A stretch of DNA of 64,000 bases from Porphyridium purpureum. Its lineage: Eukaryota > Rhodophyta > Bangiophyceae > Porphyridiales > Porphyridiaceae. Both the position numbers and the translations under genes were made by a program. The DNA is taken from positions 1,612,001 through 1,676,000 of the forward strand of contig VRMN01000003.1 of the NCBI GenBank assembly GCA_008690995.1. The letters are read 5' to 3'. Position 1 is the stretch's first letter. Each line of letters starts with the position of its first letter. The notes under the pieces were generated by a model. It saw only the letters and a list, made by a program, of their open reading frames with translations, made no database searches and had not been told where the DNA came from. Shown in pieces: positions 41,642-52,358 of the stretch.

Positions 41642-42565
41642 TCATGGCGCGGCTCCTGAGTTGAGGTTTTGACTCGGGTTCTCATCTTGATCGCGGTCAT
41701 TCTCGGTGTTCACGTTGAGGGATGCGCTGGCGATCGCATCCTCTTCGGCCAGTTCGTCAATGGACTTCCCGAGCTTCACAAACTCGTGATGGTAATGGTC
41801 CTTGCGCATGCGGATGAATTCTTCGCGCGAATGAGGAGTCGCCGTCGTGCTTGAGCCAGACGATTTCGTTCGCTTCGTCATTTTGGTCTCATGGTAGTCG
41901 GTCTCTGCTTCCGAAAACCCTTGAAGTTTGGAATGGTGGATCACTTCTGGCTCCTCGTGTTCGCTCGGCAAGTCTTCACTGGCCACGAACGGAGTTTTTG
42001 GCTCATCAATCTTCATCTTTGGCGGGTTTCTTCGGATGTTAAGAAGGAAATAATTCGAAAGAGGATAAAACGCAAGAAAGACGCGAATGAGATACAAGCA
42101 GAACACGCGTCGGGAAAGTTAGGAAGCATGAAGAACAAGTCAGCAAACCCGTCAGCTAGGTTCTGTGAAAGCCCACGGAAGGCAGGTCGTACATATGCAC
42201 GGCCACAAAGGCTGCGTCAAGGCATCGAAGACTACGTGCACCGTGCGATGCGCGACATGAAAGCGCACCGAAAAACAAACAAGGACAAGGAACAAAAACC
42301 AAGCCAGGAAAAAGGAGGTTTGCATAGATGATGCGCGAACGTACAGAATCATTTCCTCCGCGTTCAGCTTCAGATTTGTCTCGTCCCACTTGAGACTTTT
42401 CTTCCGGTCTGCGGTATGCCTGCGCGACAAAATCCCCTTTCCGTGCGGCGAATGCTTCGACGAGCTGCCGCCGCCGTTTGACGTGCGCTCCGCAGGCGAG
42501 CCATGCGACGCGCCGTCCGCGCCTAGCGAAGCACAGCGCACACGTTCTTCGGGCTCCCCATCCAT
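41642..42565 (-). CDS. PPP1R2: Protein phosphatase 1 inhibitor-2, two exons
   Basis: Heat-stable regulator of protein phosphatase 1. The coding sequence joins exon 1 (42565-42345) to exon 2 (42029-41642), 202 residues. The 315-nt intron (42344-42030) has a GTACGT donor and a CCGAAG acceptor preceded by CTTAAC, a plausible branch point. Splicing keeps frame and rebuilds the family's central block: KKSLKWDETNL, then ILNPPKMKIDEPKTPF across the junction. Exon 1 also has HGKGILSRR, corresponding to the KGILK PP1-docking motif. Exon 2 has REEFIRMRKDHYHHEFVKLG, matching the RRxxHYNE inhibitory helix. The tail is acidic. Each exon alone looks like a chance frame. The regulatory Thr of the PxTP motif is present (EPKTPF). 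Confidence 0.88.
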
Positions 42566-43175
42566 CTTCGCCTACTCCTTTGCCACTCGCGCAATCCTCC
42601 CCTCTGCCATGTGTCTCTCACACCAGCGTCAGACGCAACAAACGATGTGCCGCCTCTTCCCCTCGACCTCAACCACACCACCCGCATCCCCACTTCACCC
42701 GGCTCACTCCCGCGAACACGCGTGGAAATAAAAAGAGACGCTGCGCCCCCATGACTCAGCAAGTGTACTTTTATCGTCCAAATCCTCTTATCAAAACAGC
42801 CCCGGCTTCATTAAGAAGCAACACCGCGTAGGGTACAGGCAGTCTCGTGGTGAATCACACACGTTTCATACGAACGTTATTGGATTAAGCCGTTCTGGAG
42901 GAAATGCGGGATTTCTTTTGAATGCTCAAGTGGGAACTGTGTCTAGACACTTTTATCACAGAGGAAGGAGTGGCGCGGTTTGGAGGGAGTAACGGTGGGG
43001 GTGGCGCTGTGAGTGCGTCCGGGAATCACTGCGATCGCACGTTTTCGGTTGGGGTCGGTCGTGCGACCCACGGCGCTCGCAGGATCAGAGCAGTCTCGGA
43101 GCTGGGAATTTCTAACTGCGCTGCGGTCGATTGTCGTGGTGGTGAGCAAAGAGAGCTTGACGCGTTGCGATCAAT
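42566..43175. other. Divergent promoter region, inhibitor-2 and FUN14 gene
   Basis: 610 bp between the two ATGs. Frames here are short and unrecognised. No clear TATA box. Confidence 0.5.
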
Positions 43176-43703
43176 ATGTGGCCGGCCGCGCAGAGATTGC
43201 TGCAGCAAGTGGGTGCGGCGAGGCGACAGCATGTGGTGCGCGGCGTGGTGCGCACCTCGGCCGTGTGTGCGGTGACGATGATGGTGCGCCCGGCGGCGCA
43301 CGCCGATTCGGGCAAGGGCAAGCCGAGTGACGGCAAGTTTGACTTTTCGCAGCTCGTGGATCCGGACCAGCTGGTACCAAACGCAGAGTCTATTGGCTTC
43401 GGCACAGTGTGCGGTTTTGCGTCGGGCTTTTTCGCGAAGAAGGTCGGCCAGGTGGCTGTATTGACTGCCGGCGGTCTGTTCACGCTGTTCCAGGTCGCTG
43501 CGTACTACGACATCATCACCATCAACTGGGACAAGTTGCAAGGCGGCGTCATGGGCACGCTGGACCTCGACAAGGACGGCGACTTTGACCACGACGACAT
43601 GAAGTTGGGCGTCCAGAAGGCCATTGCCATACTGTCAAACCACATGCCGGCCACCACGACCGGCTTTGGCGCCGGATTCTTGCTCGGTCTGAAGAGAGGC
43701 TAG
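43176..43703 (+). CDS. FUN14-domain membrane protein
   Basis: Small organelle membrane protein of 175 residues in the FUN14/FUNDC family. Animal FUNDC1 is a mitophagy receptor of the mitochondrial outer membrane, and plants have plastid versions. An Arg/Ala-rich N terminus (MWPAAQRLLQQVGAARRQH) may target an organelle. The FUN14 domain covers ESIGFGTVCGFASGFFAKK, VAVLTAGGLFTLFQVAAYY and INWDKLQGG. An unusual EF-hand-like loop, DLDKDGDFDHDD, lies between the usual FUN14 segments before a last hydrophobic Gly-rich stretch. No LC3-interacting Tyr-x-x-Leu motif is evident at the N terminus, so a mitophagy role is not supported. Confidence 0.82.
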   Translation: MWPAAQRLLQQVGAARRQHVVRGVVRTSAVCAVTMMVRPAAHADSGKGKPSDGKFDFSQLVDPDQLVPNAESIGFGTVCGFASGFFAKKVGQVAVLTAGGLFTLFQVAAYYDIITINWDKLQGGVMGTLDLDKDGDFDHDDMKLGVQKAIAILSNHMPATTTGFGAGFLLGLKRG

Positions 43704-44075
43704 ATCGAATACCGCTCCCGAGCTTGCTCGCTTCTCCGAATTTTTTCTCACCATACCCACCGTACCCAGCTTTACGCATTAAATAATCCATATTTTAAAC
43801 ACTGGCCGATAAATAATGGTCTAGACTCGCCGGCGACCACTAAGACTTTGGGCCCCCCGCGCGCGTATCCGTTAGATATAAAACCGGGGTATTTTGATAG
43901 GAGATTCATTCGCCACTGCGGTATGGGCGCAACGGAGGCGAAAGGATTGCGGTTGTGCATGTGCAGACGATCGCGAAGGAGGAGAGAGAGTAGCTGCGTG
44001 TGTGTGTGTGTGTGGGGTGGGGGTCGATCGAGCTGGTGAAGCGTAGTGCGGGATCGCACTGTAGTGTCGTTCAGC
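43704..44075. other. Intergenic region before the nucleoplasmin-like gene
   Basis: FUN14 3' flank and promoter of the next gene, with a (GT) run near 43998-44012. No gene seen. Confidence 0.5.
43876..43883 (+). promoter_or_regulatory. TATA-like box of the nucleoplasmin-like gene
   Basis: ATATAAAA about 190 bp before the ATG at 44076. Confidence 0.4.
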
Positions 44076-44951
44076 ATGGGAAATAATAAGAAGAAGGGCG
44101 GGATGAACGCTGCGCCCGCCCCGGCCGCCGCGGACAAGCACGCCGGCGCGCTGGCGGACGCAAAGAAGGTCGAGGCAAAGGTGGTCGCCGCGCGCGCAGC
44201 CGAGGCGCCTGTCAAGCCCGCAAAGATGCAGGATGTGCCGGACTCAGAGGAGGACGATGACATGGATATGGAGCAGTACTACGATGGCGAGGGCATGGAA
44301 GACGATGAGGATGACGACGACGACGGCTTGGACGAAGAGACGCTCTTCTGGGGAGTCACGTTGAAGCCGGATACAAAGGAGTCGATTGTGATGGACAGAA
44401 ATGAGACTCTCGTGCTGAGCATGGTATCCCTGACACCGGAGCTGAATGACAAGGCTGGCAGGACGTGCCTCCAGATCGCCATCAACGACGAGGAGTTTAC
44501 ACTCGCCGTTCTGCTCGCGGGTAAAGCCGAATCAGTGCCGCTGAACCTGACATTGAGCAACGGAGACCAAGTTGAACTCTGGGTAACTGGGAAGAACGCC
44601 GCGTGCGTGACTGGAAACCTGTCTGTGCAGTTCGATCCGGAAGATATCAGCCAGTACTACGGTGGAATGGATGACGAGTTGGACGAGGACTCGGACGATG
44701 AGCCCGATGAGGCTGAGGTACCACCTCCAAAGCCGGCGGCAAAAGTTGAAGAAGTAGATTCCGATGACGATGCGGAAGCCGACGGCTCTGAGGAGTCCGA
44801 GGAAGAGGAGGAAGAATTGGAAGAGGAGCCGATTCCTTCGAAAAAGCCCATGCCGTCGTCCAAGGGTGCCACTCCGGCCAAGAAGCGTGGCGGCAACTCG
44901 GCTGCCAGCACACCGGGTGGCTCACATAAGAAGAGCAAGCATAAGCACTAG
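44076..44951 (+). CDS. Nucleoplasmin-like histone chaperone (HD2/FKBP39-type NPL domain)
   Basis: Likely nuclear or nucleolar histone-binding protein of 291 residues. After a Lys/Ala-rich start and an acidic run, the NPL domain opens with LFWGVTLKPDTKES, the hallmark of plant HD2 proteins and FKBP39/46-type immunophilins. It continues with CLQIAINDEEFTLAVLL and PLNLTLSNGDQVELWVTG. Long Asp/Glu-rich tracts flank it (A1-type and later acidic tracts). The end is basic, GSHKKSKHKH. No FKBP prolyl-isomerase domain follows, so it is HD2- or nucleoplasmin-like rather than an FKBP. HD2 deacetylase activity cannot be inferred. Confidence 0.82.
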   Translation: MGNNKKKGGMNAAPAPAAADKHAGALADAKKVEAKVVAARAAEAPVKPAKMQDVPDSEEDDDMDMEQYYDGEGMEDDEDDDDDGLDEETLFWGVTLKPDTKESIVMDRNETLVLSMVSLTPELNDKAGRTCLQIAINDEEFTLAVLLAGKAESVPLNLTLSNGDQVELWVTGKNAACVTGNLSVQFDPEDISQYYGGMDDELDEDSDDEPDEAEVPPPKPAAKVEEVDSDDDAEADGSEESEEEEEELEEEPIPSKKPMPSSKGATPAKKRGGNSAASTPGGSHKKSKHKH

Positions 44952-45749
44952 AGAGCCCTCTACTCGATCACTCGATTTTCGTTGGTGCTCGAGAAATGCT
45001 TTGGTAACCTTTTTGTAGTAGTCGTATCCTTCTTCTTTTGATTGTTCTTGACTAGAAATTTCATGTTGTACCGGAATTGATACCTAGACTTTCGCGTGGA
45101 TTGAGTCCTTTGGACGGAGATCTGGGGACTAGTAGTGCCACCCTTTAGTTCATGCTGCGGGTTTGGCAGAGCATCGTCGACCTGTCAACAGGCCTTGCAG
45201 CACGTTAGTACACATTTGTCTCTTGCTGCCAAAGAAGCTCGGATCTCAAACCTCTTGCAATTTTCCGCTTAGACTCTTGTCACTGCTGGCGCGGCTTTAG
45301 CATATACCTGCCAGTTGCATCTGCTTGAGCCCCCGTCTCCATCGCCGTTCTCTTCTTGAAGCTTCAAAGCGTCTGCCAAGCTGGCCAATGCCCGTCGACC
45401 AGTCTTCTGATTATCTGCAGCCGTCCATGTCACGCTCAACGCAACAAACCTACTTCTTTCTCGGGCCCGACCCGTTCGCACTGAATGTTTAACATGGTCG
45501 CGAGGCGTCGCAGAATTCCACAGCGCGGACCAGACGGAGCCAATCTCCTCCCATCATCTCCTTGCAAGCCGCTGGAGAACAGAGAGCGACGTCACGAGAA
45601 ACCTCTCCTTGTCGGCATATCTCAAGTGTGACTGTACACCGACCTCCGCAAAATGTGCGCGCCGGAGGTCGAGACGACGGCCAACTTTGACGTGCGCGGC
45701 TCAGACCTTGCGCAGTCGCAGAGCAAAAAAAAAAAACAATCGCAGCGCC
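44952..45749. other. Intergenic region upstream of arogenate dehydrogenase
   Basis: Holds the 3' flank of the nucleoplasmin-like gene. A minus frame at 45269-45481 without ATG is unrecognised. GTACAGT in minus orientation lies at 45632-45638, and a run of 12 A at 45725-45736 comes just before the next ATG. An upstream exon encoding a transit peptide for the next gene could be hidden here. Confidence 0.45.
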
Positions 45750-46514
45750 ATGAAGGTCGCGATCGTGGGCTTTGGGACGTTTGGACAGTTCCTGGCGAAA
45801 ACATTTGTGAAGCAGGGTCATGTGGTTGTAGGGCAGAGCCGGTCGGACTACTCGGACGCGGCGAAAGAGCTGGGCGCCGAGTATGTAAGTTCTGCGGCCG
45901 AGTTGTTGGCGAGACAACCAGATGTGCTGATTCTGTGCACATCCATTATGTCCACGCGTACGGTGCTCGAGCGTTTTCCACTCGACCAGCTCCAGGACGT
46001 GCTGGTGGTCGACGTGCTTAGTGTCAAAGTGTACCCAAAGCGGCTGATGCTGGACATGCTTCCCGCACAGGCGGACATTTTGTGCACGCATCCAATGTTC
46101 GGCCCAGACAGCGGTAAGTACTCGTGGAAAGGACTCCCGTTTGTATACGAGGCAGTGCGCATCGCAAATCAACCACGCTGTGCCGAGTTCTTGCGCATCT
46201 GGGAGCTCGAGGGTTGCTCCATGGTTCAAATGAGCTGCGAAACGCACGACGATCATGCAGCGTCGACCCAGTTTGTTACGCATCTCACGGGCCGCACCTT
46301 GGCGAATCTTGAGCTCAAGAGCACGCCAATCAACACAAGAGGCTACATGAGCCTGCTTGGTGTGGTTGAGACAACGTGCAATGACAGCTTCGATCTTTTC
46401 TACGGGTTGTACAAGTACAATCCGAACAGCGTGGCTCAACTAGACCGACTAGAAAAGTCTCTCAAACAAGTGCGTGCGCAATTGGAGGCGTACGAGCAGG
46501 CGCAGCAAAAGTGA
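45750..46514 (+). CDS. TYRA: Arogenate/prephenate dehydrogenase (TyrA)
   Basis: Tyrosine biosynthesis enzyme of 254 residues that oxidatively decarboxylates arogenate or prephenate. The N-terminal Rossmann motif is VAIVGFGTFGQFLAKTF. Further motifs are ILCTSIMSTRTVL, CTHPMFGPDSG (substrate-binding His and conserved MFGP) and ETHDDHAASTQFVTH with the conserved His pair. It resembles the plant arogenate dehydrogenase domain and uses NAD(P). As drawn from the ATG at 45750, it starts right at the Rossmann fold and has no plastid leader, although this pathway is plastid-located in plants. The frame is open back to 45609 without ATG and Arg-rich, so a spliced upstream exon carrying a leader is possible. 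Confidence 0.88.
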   Translation: MKVAIVGFGTFGQFLAKTFVKQGHVVVGQSRSDYSDAAKELGAEYVSSAAELLARQPDVLILCTSIMSTRTVLERFPLDQLQDVLVVDVLSVKVYPKRLMLDMLPAQADILCTHPMFGPDSGKYSWKGLPFVYEAVRIANQPRCAEFLRIWELEGCSMVQMSCETHDDHAASTQFVTHLTGRTLANLELKSTPINTRGYMSLLGVVETTCNDSFDLFYGLYKYNPNSVAQLDRLEKSLKQVRAQLEAYEQAQQK

Positions 46515-46726
46515 GACTCCGACACGCCCAGAAGACGACTCGCGCGGATCCTGATCCGCGGCCCGCAAGAGAAATTTGGTACAAGCGTATGCCCTTTATC
46601 AGAAACCTACATCGAATCAAACTCTTCTAATAAAGTGAGCGCAGCATAAAATCAAACCAGACGAATCGTACAAAAGCAAGAACAAATTGCGGAGACAAGC
46701 AGCGTGCCATCTGGCAGGAGCTTATC

Positions 46727-49700
46727 CTACTCCACGCCTTCAATGCGGTCCTCTACTTCCTGATAGAGTTCACGCAGCTTATCAAGATTGTCTTCCGAGG
46801 TCTCCCAATACCCTCGCCCGTTCGCCTCTAGCAAAGTGGTGACCATGTCACGGAACGAGTTCGGGTTCAAGTCCATCAGTCGCTTCTGCATTTCTGCGTC
46901 CTTCATGAACGTCTCGTTTGCGTCCTCATACACCCAATTGTCCACCGCGCCGGCGGTTGCCGACCAGCCCATCGTGTTTCGCAGCCGCTTGCTGAGTTCA
47001 CGCGCACCTTCGTAGCCCGAGGAAAGCATTCCTTCATACCATTTCGGGTTCAAGAGCTTGGTACGCGTGTCCAGGCGAACAGTCTCAGACAGCGTGCGGA
47101 CTTGCGCGTTGGCAGTAGTGGTGTCGGCAACGAACGAGGCCGGCTTCTTCCCATCCTTGCGAAGGCTCTGAACAAGCTTGGTTGGATCCGAGTCAAAGTA
47201 GTGGCTCACATCCGTCAGCGAGATTTCGCTGGAATCCAAATTCTGGAACGTAAGGTCAACAGTAGCCATCGACTTGGTGAAGATCTCAGTGCTCTGTGTC
47301 ATCATTCCGGGCGTGTCCGAGTTGAACGCAAACGCCTTACGCGACACGTACATATCCTGCAACTGCTTTTCGTCCTCCCAACCTCCATTCTCGATGGTCA
47401 GCGACACGTTCGACGAGTAAGAGCCAGACGCGTTCGAGAACACGCGGCACGCAGCGTCGCGAATGGACAATCCCATCTCCTCGGCCTGCGCTCGAGCGTG
47501 TTTGCGCACAAAGTTTACCTCATCCGGCTCGTCCGCCTCGGCCGCCATCTTGACTGCCCGGTCTAGAAGAGCCATTTGGTTGATGAACAAGTCGCGGAAC
47601 ACTCCAGAGCAGTTCACTACAACATCGATGCGCGGACGGCCGAGTTCCTCGATAGGAACCAACTCGAGCTTGCTGATGCGGCCGATCTGGTCGGGCATCG
47701 GCTTAACACCAACCATCCACAGCACTTGCGCCAGGGACTCTCCATAGGTCTTGATATTGTCCGTTCCCCACAGAACCAGACCGATGGTTTCTGGGTATAC
47801 TCCGCCGTTGTCCTGTCGTTGACGCTCCAATAGACGATCAACCACGAGCTTTGCCGAGTCCACGGCGGCCGCGGTCGGGATGCTCTGAGGATCCAACGCG
47901 TGCAAGTTCTTTCCGGTCGGCAACACGTCTGGGTTTCGGATCGGATCACCCCCCGGGCCAGGAATGATGTACTTGCCATCAAGCGCATCAACCAATGCCC
48001 CAAGCTCGTTGTCGCGCACCACTTCACCCAGGCACACCTGCAAGTACTGGAAAAGCGGCGTGAGGTCCTCCTCGGCGCAATCCTTGAATCCGTTCTGCGC
48101 GAGTGCCTGCTTCCACGGCGACTGGAAACCCATAATGCGGCTCATGAACTTTGAAAAATCAAAGGCGGCGACCGCCGCGATGCGCCCTTGTTGGTTGGTT
48201 GATGCGTCGACACATGCCTTCACGGCCGCACGGCTTGCCATGGTAATATCTTGGAGAAGCTGGACATCATCGAGGACACCGCGATCGCTGTTCCCGTAAA
48301 TGTCGTCAATGTTGCGACCAACCGACTCAGCAATGATGCGAGGCAGCGACTTGATCCCCTTCTCGCCCTCCTCTGGGCGGTCCAGACCAGCAATGTTCAC
48401 CAAAGTGGCGACGGCCTCAGGGGCCGACGGCGGCTCGCCAATCGTGTGCAAACCACACGGCAAGAGCCTGCTTTCAATTTCGATAAGCTTCTTGTAGACC
48501 GAACCCACAATGCGATCACGCTGCTCCGGCTCAAGTTCGCGCGAGTCAACCTCCGGGAGATCAACGTCCCGTTCCATATTGCATTGACGCGCCTTTTCAA
48601 CAATCACATTGACGATCGAGACCGCACGTCCAGAGTTCTTTGCACCCTGATACGAGGCGACCAATTCAGAGAGTTCCTTCAGACCCTTGTAGAGACCCGC
48701 GTTTTCGGCCGGCGGAGTAAGGTACGAAATGGTCCCGGCGTACGAGCGGCGCTTGGCGATGGTCGCCTCGCTCGGGTTGTTCGCAGCGTAGTAGTACAAG
48801 TTTGGAAGCGAGCAAATCAGCTTGTCCGGGTAGCAGTTTCCTGACATACCTACCTGCTTTCCAGGCATGAATTCAAGTGATCCATGTGTACCAAAGTGAA
48901 GCACAGCATCAGCCTTGAACACCGACTCGAGGTAGGCGTAGAATGCAGCAAAGCCGTGATGCGGCGACGCCGACTTGCTGAACAACAACCGCATTGGATC
49001 GCCTTCATAACCAAAGGTAGGTTGCACGCCAATGAAAACATTCCCGAACTGCTTGCCATACACGAGCAGGTTCTTTCCGTCAGTGTTAAGGTGGCCTGGT
49101 GGGGGACCCCAGTTCTCATGCAGAGACTCTTGGTACGTACAGATTTCCGAGTACTCGCTGACGGGCATGCGATAGGCCACGTTCATTTCAGGGGAGCTGA
49201 TCTTGGCCTCGCGATCGTGGATGACTTCCTCCATTAGCGCTCCGCTGTTCGCCGGCAGGTCTCCCACCGTGTAGCCCTGTGTCTTCAGGCCCTCGAGCAC
49301 CTTGTAGATTGAGCCGAACACATCAAGATACGCCGCCGTGCCCACGTTGCCCTTATCCGGAGGGAAAGAAAACACCGTCACCGCGACTTTCTTTTCGGCG
49401 TTCTTCTTTCGGCGCAGCGAGGCCCACTTGAGCGATCGGTCCGCAATGTTCGTGATGCGGTCCTGCATCGGAATCGAGCGGCCGGTCAGGCCATCGCGAC
49501 CGGCGAAGATCACGGGTTCCAACGCACCGTCAATCTCTGGAAGCGATACCTGCAGGGCAACCTGGATGGGGTGAAGACCGAGCTCCGACTCGAGCCATTC
49601 CTCCGTGGTCTGGAACACCAAGGGCAAGCAGCACAGGTAGGGGCGGTTCAGGCGCTTGAGCGCGTTGATCGCCTTCGGGTGATCCTGCTTCGCTGGTCCG

Positions 49701-50896
49701 CCGACAAGCGCAAAACCAGTCAGTGACACCACGCAGTCTACGTTCGCTTCCTCTGTGCCTGGGTGGTAAAAGTACTTGTTCATCGGTACGCTAAAGTCGA
49801 GCCCTCCGGCGAAGACCGGCAGCACCCGCGCGCCGCGAGACTCATATTCGGCCACCAGCGAAACATAGTGGCAGTCGTCCTTGGTGATCATGTGCGAGCG
49901 CTGCAGCACCATACCGATCACTGGGGCGTCCTTGCGGATGCCGGCCTCTGGCATGTGCACATTCTCGTACCAGTCCTGATACTCCGCGAGGGTTTCAAAC
50001 ATGCGCGGAGCAACCGGGTGCCACAGCCCGACGTCGGGAAAAACTACTGGTTCGGCGATCTTGTGATCCGATGCAGGCATGTCAGGCACGTAACGCTCTG
50101 CAATCATGAGCAAGAAGTTTTCGATGTTTTCCGGCGAGCCGCCGAGCCAGTACTGGAAAGACTGCATGAATGCGCGCGCGTCCTGTGCCTTGTCTGACGG
50201 CAGGTACTTCAGAACCTTTGGTAAGGTTCGCAGTAACTTGAGCATGCCATCCTCAAAGGAAGCGCCCGAATCCTTCTTCTTCTTTTTCATGAACGATGCC
50301 ATCGCGCTCTTGCTCTGGCCGAGCTGCGCCATGGAGAATGTGCCGAGCTTGTTCAGACGCATAACCTCGGGCATGGATGGGAAGACCACGCAGGCGTCGA
50401 GGCGGTCTCGCTGCGGCTCCACGGCCGCCTTCACCTTGTCGGCGAGCTCTTGAACGAAAATGAGTGAACCGATGAACACATTGGCGTCTTCCAGGTCCTT
50501 CTTGAACATCTGGTAGTTTTCCTCGGACCGCAGCTCTTCGACCAGGTAGCCGCACACCTCGTACGAGATACCCTTCTGCGTGGCGTTCAGGTTCTTGGCC
50601 GCCGCGGTCATCGTCGACTGGTACTGCGACTCGAGCACGACGTACACCACCTTGACCCTCTTGCGCGTGTCCGTATCGTCCGGCTTGACCTTGCGCACGG
50701 AGGGACTCGACGCCGTGAACAGGCCGGCCTGTTGCATGCTGACGACACCCGTGGTCGTGCCCACGCGCCGTGACGACGGCGCCCGCCACGAAGCGGCGGA
50801 GCTGGAACCCACGCCAGCACTGCCTAGGCTGTCCGACGAAGCCGCAACGGCCGCGCCCCATGACAACCCGGAGGTTGTCGGCACGAACGCCGCCAT
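46727..50896 (-). CDS. CHLH: Magnesium chelatase subunit H, plastid
   Basis: Large porphyrin-binding subunit of magnesium chelatase, which inserts Mg2+ into protoporphyrin IX at the first step of chlorophyll synthesis. The protein has 1389 residues from the ATG at 50896. A Ser/Ala-rich leader of about 70 residues is a typical transit peptide. The CobN/BchH region has [20 protein letters not shown], with the conserved HGS and GKQ residues, and [15 protein letters not shown]. Length and motifs match ChlH rather than cobalt chelatase CobN. A TATA-like box (TATAAAA) lies at 51053-51059, about 160 bp upstream. Confidence 0.97.
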   Translation of the reverse strand: MAAFVPTTSGLSWGAAVAASSDSLGSAGVGSSSAASWRAPSSRRVGTTTGVVSMQQAGLFTASSPSVRKVKPDDTDTRKRVKVVYVVLESQYQSTMTAAAKNLNATQKGISYEVCGYLVEELRSEENYQMFKKDLEDANVFIGSLIFVQELADKVKAAVEPQRDRLDACVVFPSMPEVMRLNKLGTFSMAQLGQSKSAMASFMKKKKKDSGASFEDGMLKLLRTLPKVLKYLPSDKAQDARAFMQSFQYWLGGSPENIENFLLMIAERYVPDMPASDHKIAEPVVFPDVGLWHPVAPRMFETLAEYQDWYENVHMPEAGIRKDAPVIGMVLQRSHMITKDDCHYVSLVAEYESRGARVLPVFAGGLDFSVPMNKYFYHPGTEEANVDCVVSLTGFALVGGPAKQDHPKAINALKRLNRPYLCCLPLVFQTTEEWLESELGLHPIQVALQVSLPEIDGALEPVIFAGRDGLTGRSIPMQDRITNIADRSLKWASLRRKKNAEKKVAVTVFSFPPDKGNVGTAAYLDVFGSIYKVLEGLKTQGYTVGDLPANSGALMEEVIHDREAKISSPEMNVAYRMPVSEYSEICTYQESLHENWGPPPGHLNTDGKNLLVYGKQFGNVFIGVQPTFGYEGDPMRLLFSKSASPHHGFAAFYAYLESVFKADAVLHFGTHGSLEFMPGKQVGMSGNCYPDKLICSLPNLYYYAANNPSEATIAKRRSYAGTISYLTPPAENAGLYKGLKELSELVASYQGAKNSGRAVSIVNVIVEKARQCNMERDVDLPEVDSRELEPEQRDRIVGSVYKKLIEIESRLLPCGLHTIGEPPSAPEAVATLVNIAGLDRPEEGEKGIKSLPRIIAESVGRNIDDIYGNSDRGVLDDVQLLQDITMASRAAVKACVDASTNQQGRIAAVAAFDFSKFMSRIMGFQSPWKQALAQNGFKDCAEEDLTPLFQYLQVCLGEVVRDNELGALVDALDGKYIIPGPGGDPIRNPDVLPTGKNLHALDPQSIPTAAAVDSAKLVVDRLLERQRQDNGGVYPETIGLVLWGTDNIKTYGESLAQVLWMVGVKPMPDQIGRISKLELVPIEELGRPRIDVVVNCSGVFRDLFINQMALLDRAVKMAAEADEPDEVNFVRKHARAQAEEMGLSIRDAACRVFSNASGSYSSNVSLTIENGGWEDEKQLQDMYVSRKAFAFNSDTPGMMTQSTEIFTKSMATVDLTFQNLDSSEISLTDVSHYFDSDPTKLVQSLRKDGKKPASFVADTTTANAQVRTLSETVRLDTRTKLLNPKWYEGMLSSGYEGARELSKRLRNTMGWSATAGAVDNWVYEDANETFMKDAEMQKRLMDLNPNSFRDMVTTLLEANGRGYWETSEDNLDKLRELYQEVEDRIEGVE

Positions 50897-51663
50897 TCCC
50901 ACGCCGCCGTTCCTCGAGCTCCGATCTATGCCGAGCCTCTCCTCACCCACCGCCCAGCGAGCCCGAACCCACGCGCTCTTCCACAAAGTCCGATCGTCCA
51001 GCTATCGTGCTCCTCTCCCCTCAACCATTCACCTGTGCGCGACGCTAATGCCTTTTATACTTGGACATCCACCATCCACGCTCTTTACGCACTCTCACCC
51101 AATCCGCGGCACCACCACCACCACCACTGCGGGTCTCCACTGTCCACCACCAACCGCAGTCGCACCAGCCGCAGCAGCAGCAGCAGCAGATCAACCCAAC
51201 CCAAACACACAGAGACGCGCGCTCGCGGGATATTTCATATTACCGCCGCGTCGTTTACATATAAACGCTCGCGCACGCCGAGTGTGGACCACCAAGGAAC
51301 CATCGCAGCAGCTGTTCTCCCCCTCCCAGACGTATCAAAAGCTGGCTGTGTGCGTCCTTCTGAACCATCAAATGAAACAGCGCCCCGTCCCGCCTAAGGG
51401 AAAGAACCCAAAGAACCCAAAGAACCCAAGAACACAAAACGATTGGAGCACACACACACACAGCCGCCGATGATGCGGTCTAAACACAAACCCACGCTCT
51501 CTCATTCGGAATGAATGAATGAATTAAATCGGCGCGAGCACAAAAAGGATTGTCGCCAGCTCCTTCAACAATGAGCTCATATGGAGGTCACACGACGAGA
51601 TATGCGAGCCCAACGCGCAGGGAGCACACCCAAGAATTCACGACGTGTACAGTGGATTGAAAA

Positions 51664-51691
51664 GGTGGGGGGGGCGGGGGCGGGGGGAGGG
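51664..51691 (+). repeat. G-rich tract, possible G-quadruplex
   Basis: Runs of 8, 5, 6 and 3 G separated by one base each, compatible with a four-tract quadruplex on the plus strand. Confidence 0.4.
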
Positions 51692-52070
51692 TACAGGTCT
51701 CGGTAACAAAACAAACGAGCGAGATCAGAACATTAGAAGTGTCAGCAGTACTTTATTCTGAGGTGGGTACATGTTTGGAGGTACAGTATAATAAGTGTGT
51801 TAAACATGGGCGTTAAAGAAATGCGCGTGCCGCTGGACAGTGGTGTACAGTGGGGTTCCATGGTGTTCCATGCTTGAAGCGGCAGGCCCGAATCCTGAAG
51901 CTGTGCGATTGGCGCTGCTGCAGGAATGCGCGATCGGTTGCTAGTAAGGCTAGGCCGGTTTGATATGAAAGGCCGCGGTTTGGAGCAGACGGGTTCAGAG
52001 CGACGCGCAATCATGGTGTGGTGACCATTGGCGTTAGAGGGCGGCGTTGGGACGGTTGATGGCTGCCTGG

Positions 52071-52078
<8 letters not shown>

Positions 52079-52103
<25 letters not shown>
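52079..52103 (+). repeat. TG dinucleotide microsatellite
   Basis: About twelve uninterrupted TG units in the intergenic region upstream of the membrane-protein gene. Confidence 0.9.
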
Positions 52104-52358
52104 GTGTTGTGCAGAGCAGCGGTATCAAGGTCGAGCGATCTCGAGCACGCGCGCGTGGAGGGGTAAAGGCTGGTCTTCGTGGCGACGCGGTGTGGTGTGT
52201 TGGGCGAAGACGCGTGCGCTTCAGCACCGACGTGGATTGGGGTGATCGGTTTCGCGGCGTGTGAGCAGATCGGGCCCGTCGCTTAGCGCACCAGCCGCAA
52301 ACGTGGGCCGTGTTGGGGAGCGGACGGCAGAGCGGCAAGCAGCGGATTGCTGGACAGG

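Larger units (their letters stand above)
50897..52358. other. Long intergenic region between ChlH and a membrane-protein gene
   Basis: Divergent promoter region rich in simple repeats. These include a CAG run near 51170-51190, tandem AAAGAACCC units near 51398-51433 and an AATG repeat near 51507-51521. There are also a G-rich tract and a TG repeat (listed separately). GTACAGT elements occur at 51647-51653, 51781-51787 and 51845-51851. A minus frame spanning 51742-52533 is judged chance. No gene seen. Confidence 0.55.

Noticed and set aside
45489-46439. 316-codon minus frame
   Set aside because: Exactly antisense to arogenate dehydrogenase, whose motifs are clear on the other strand.
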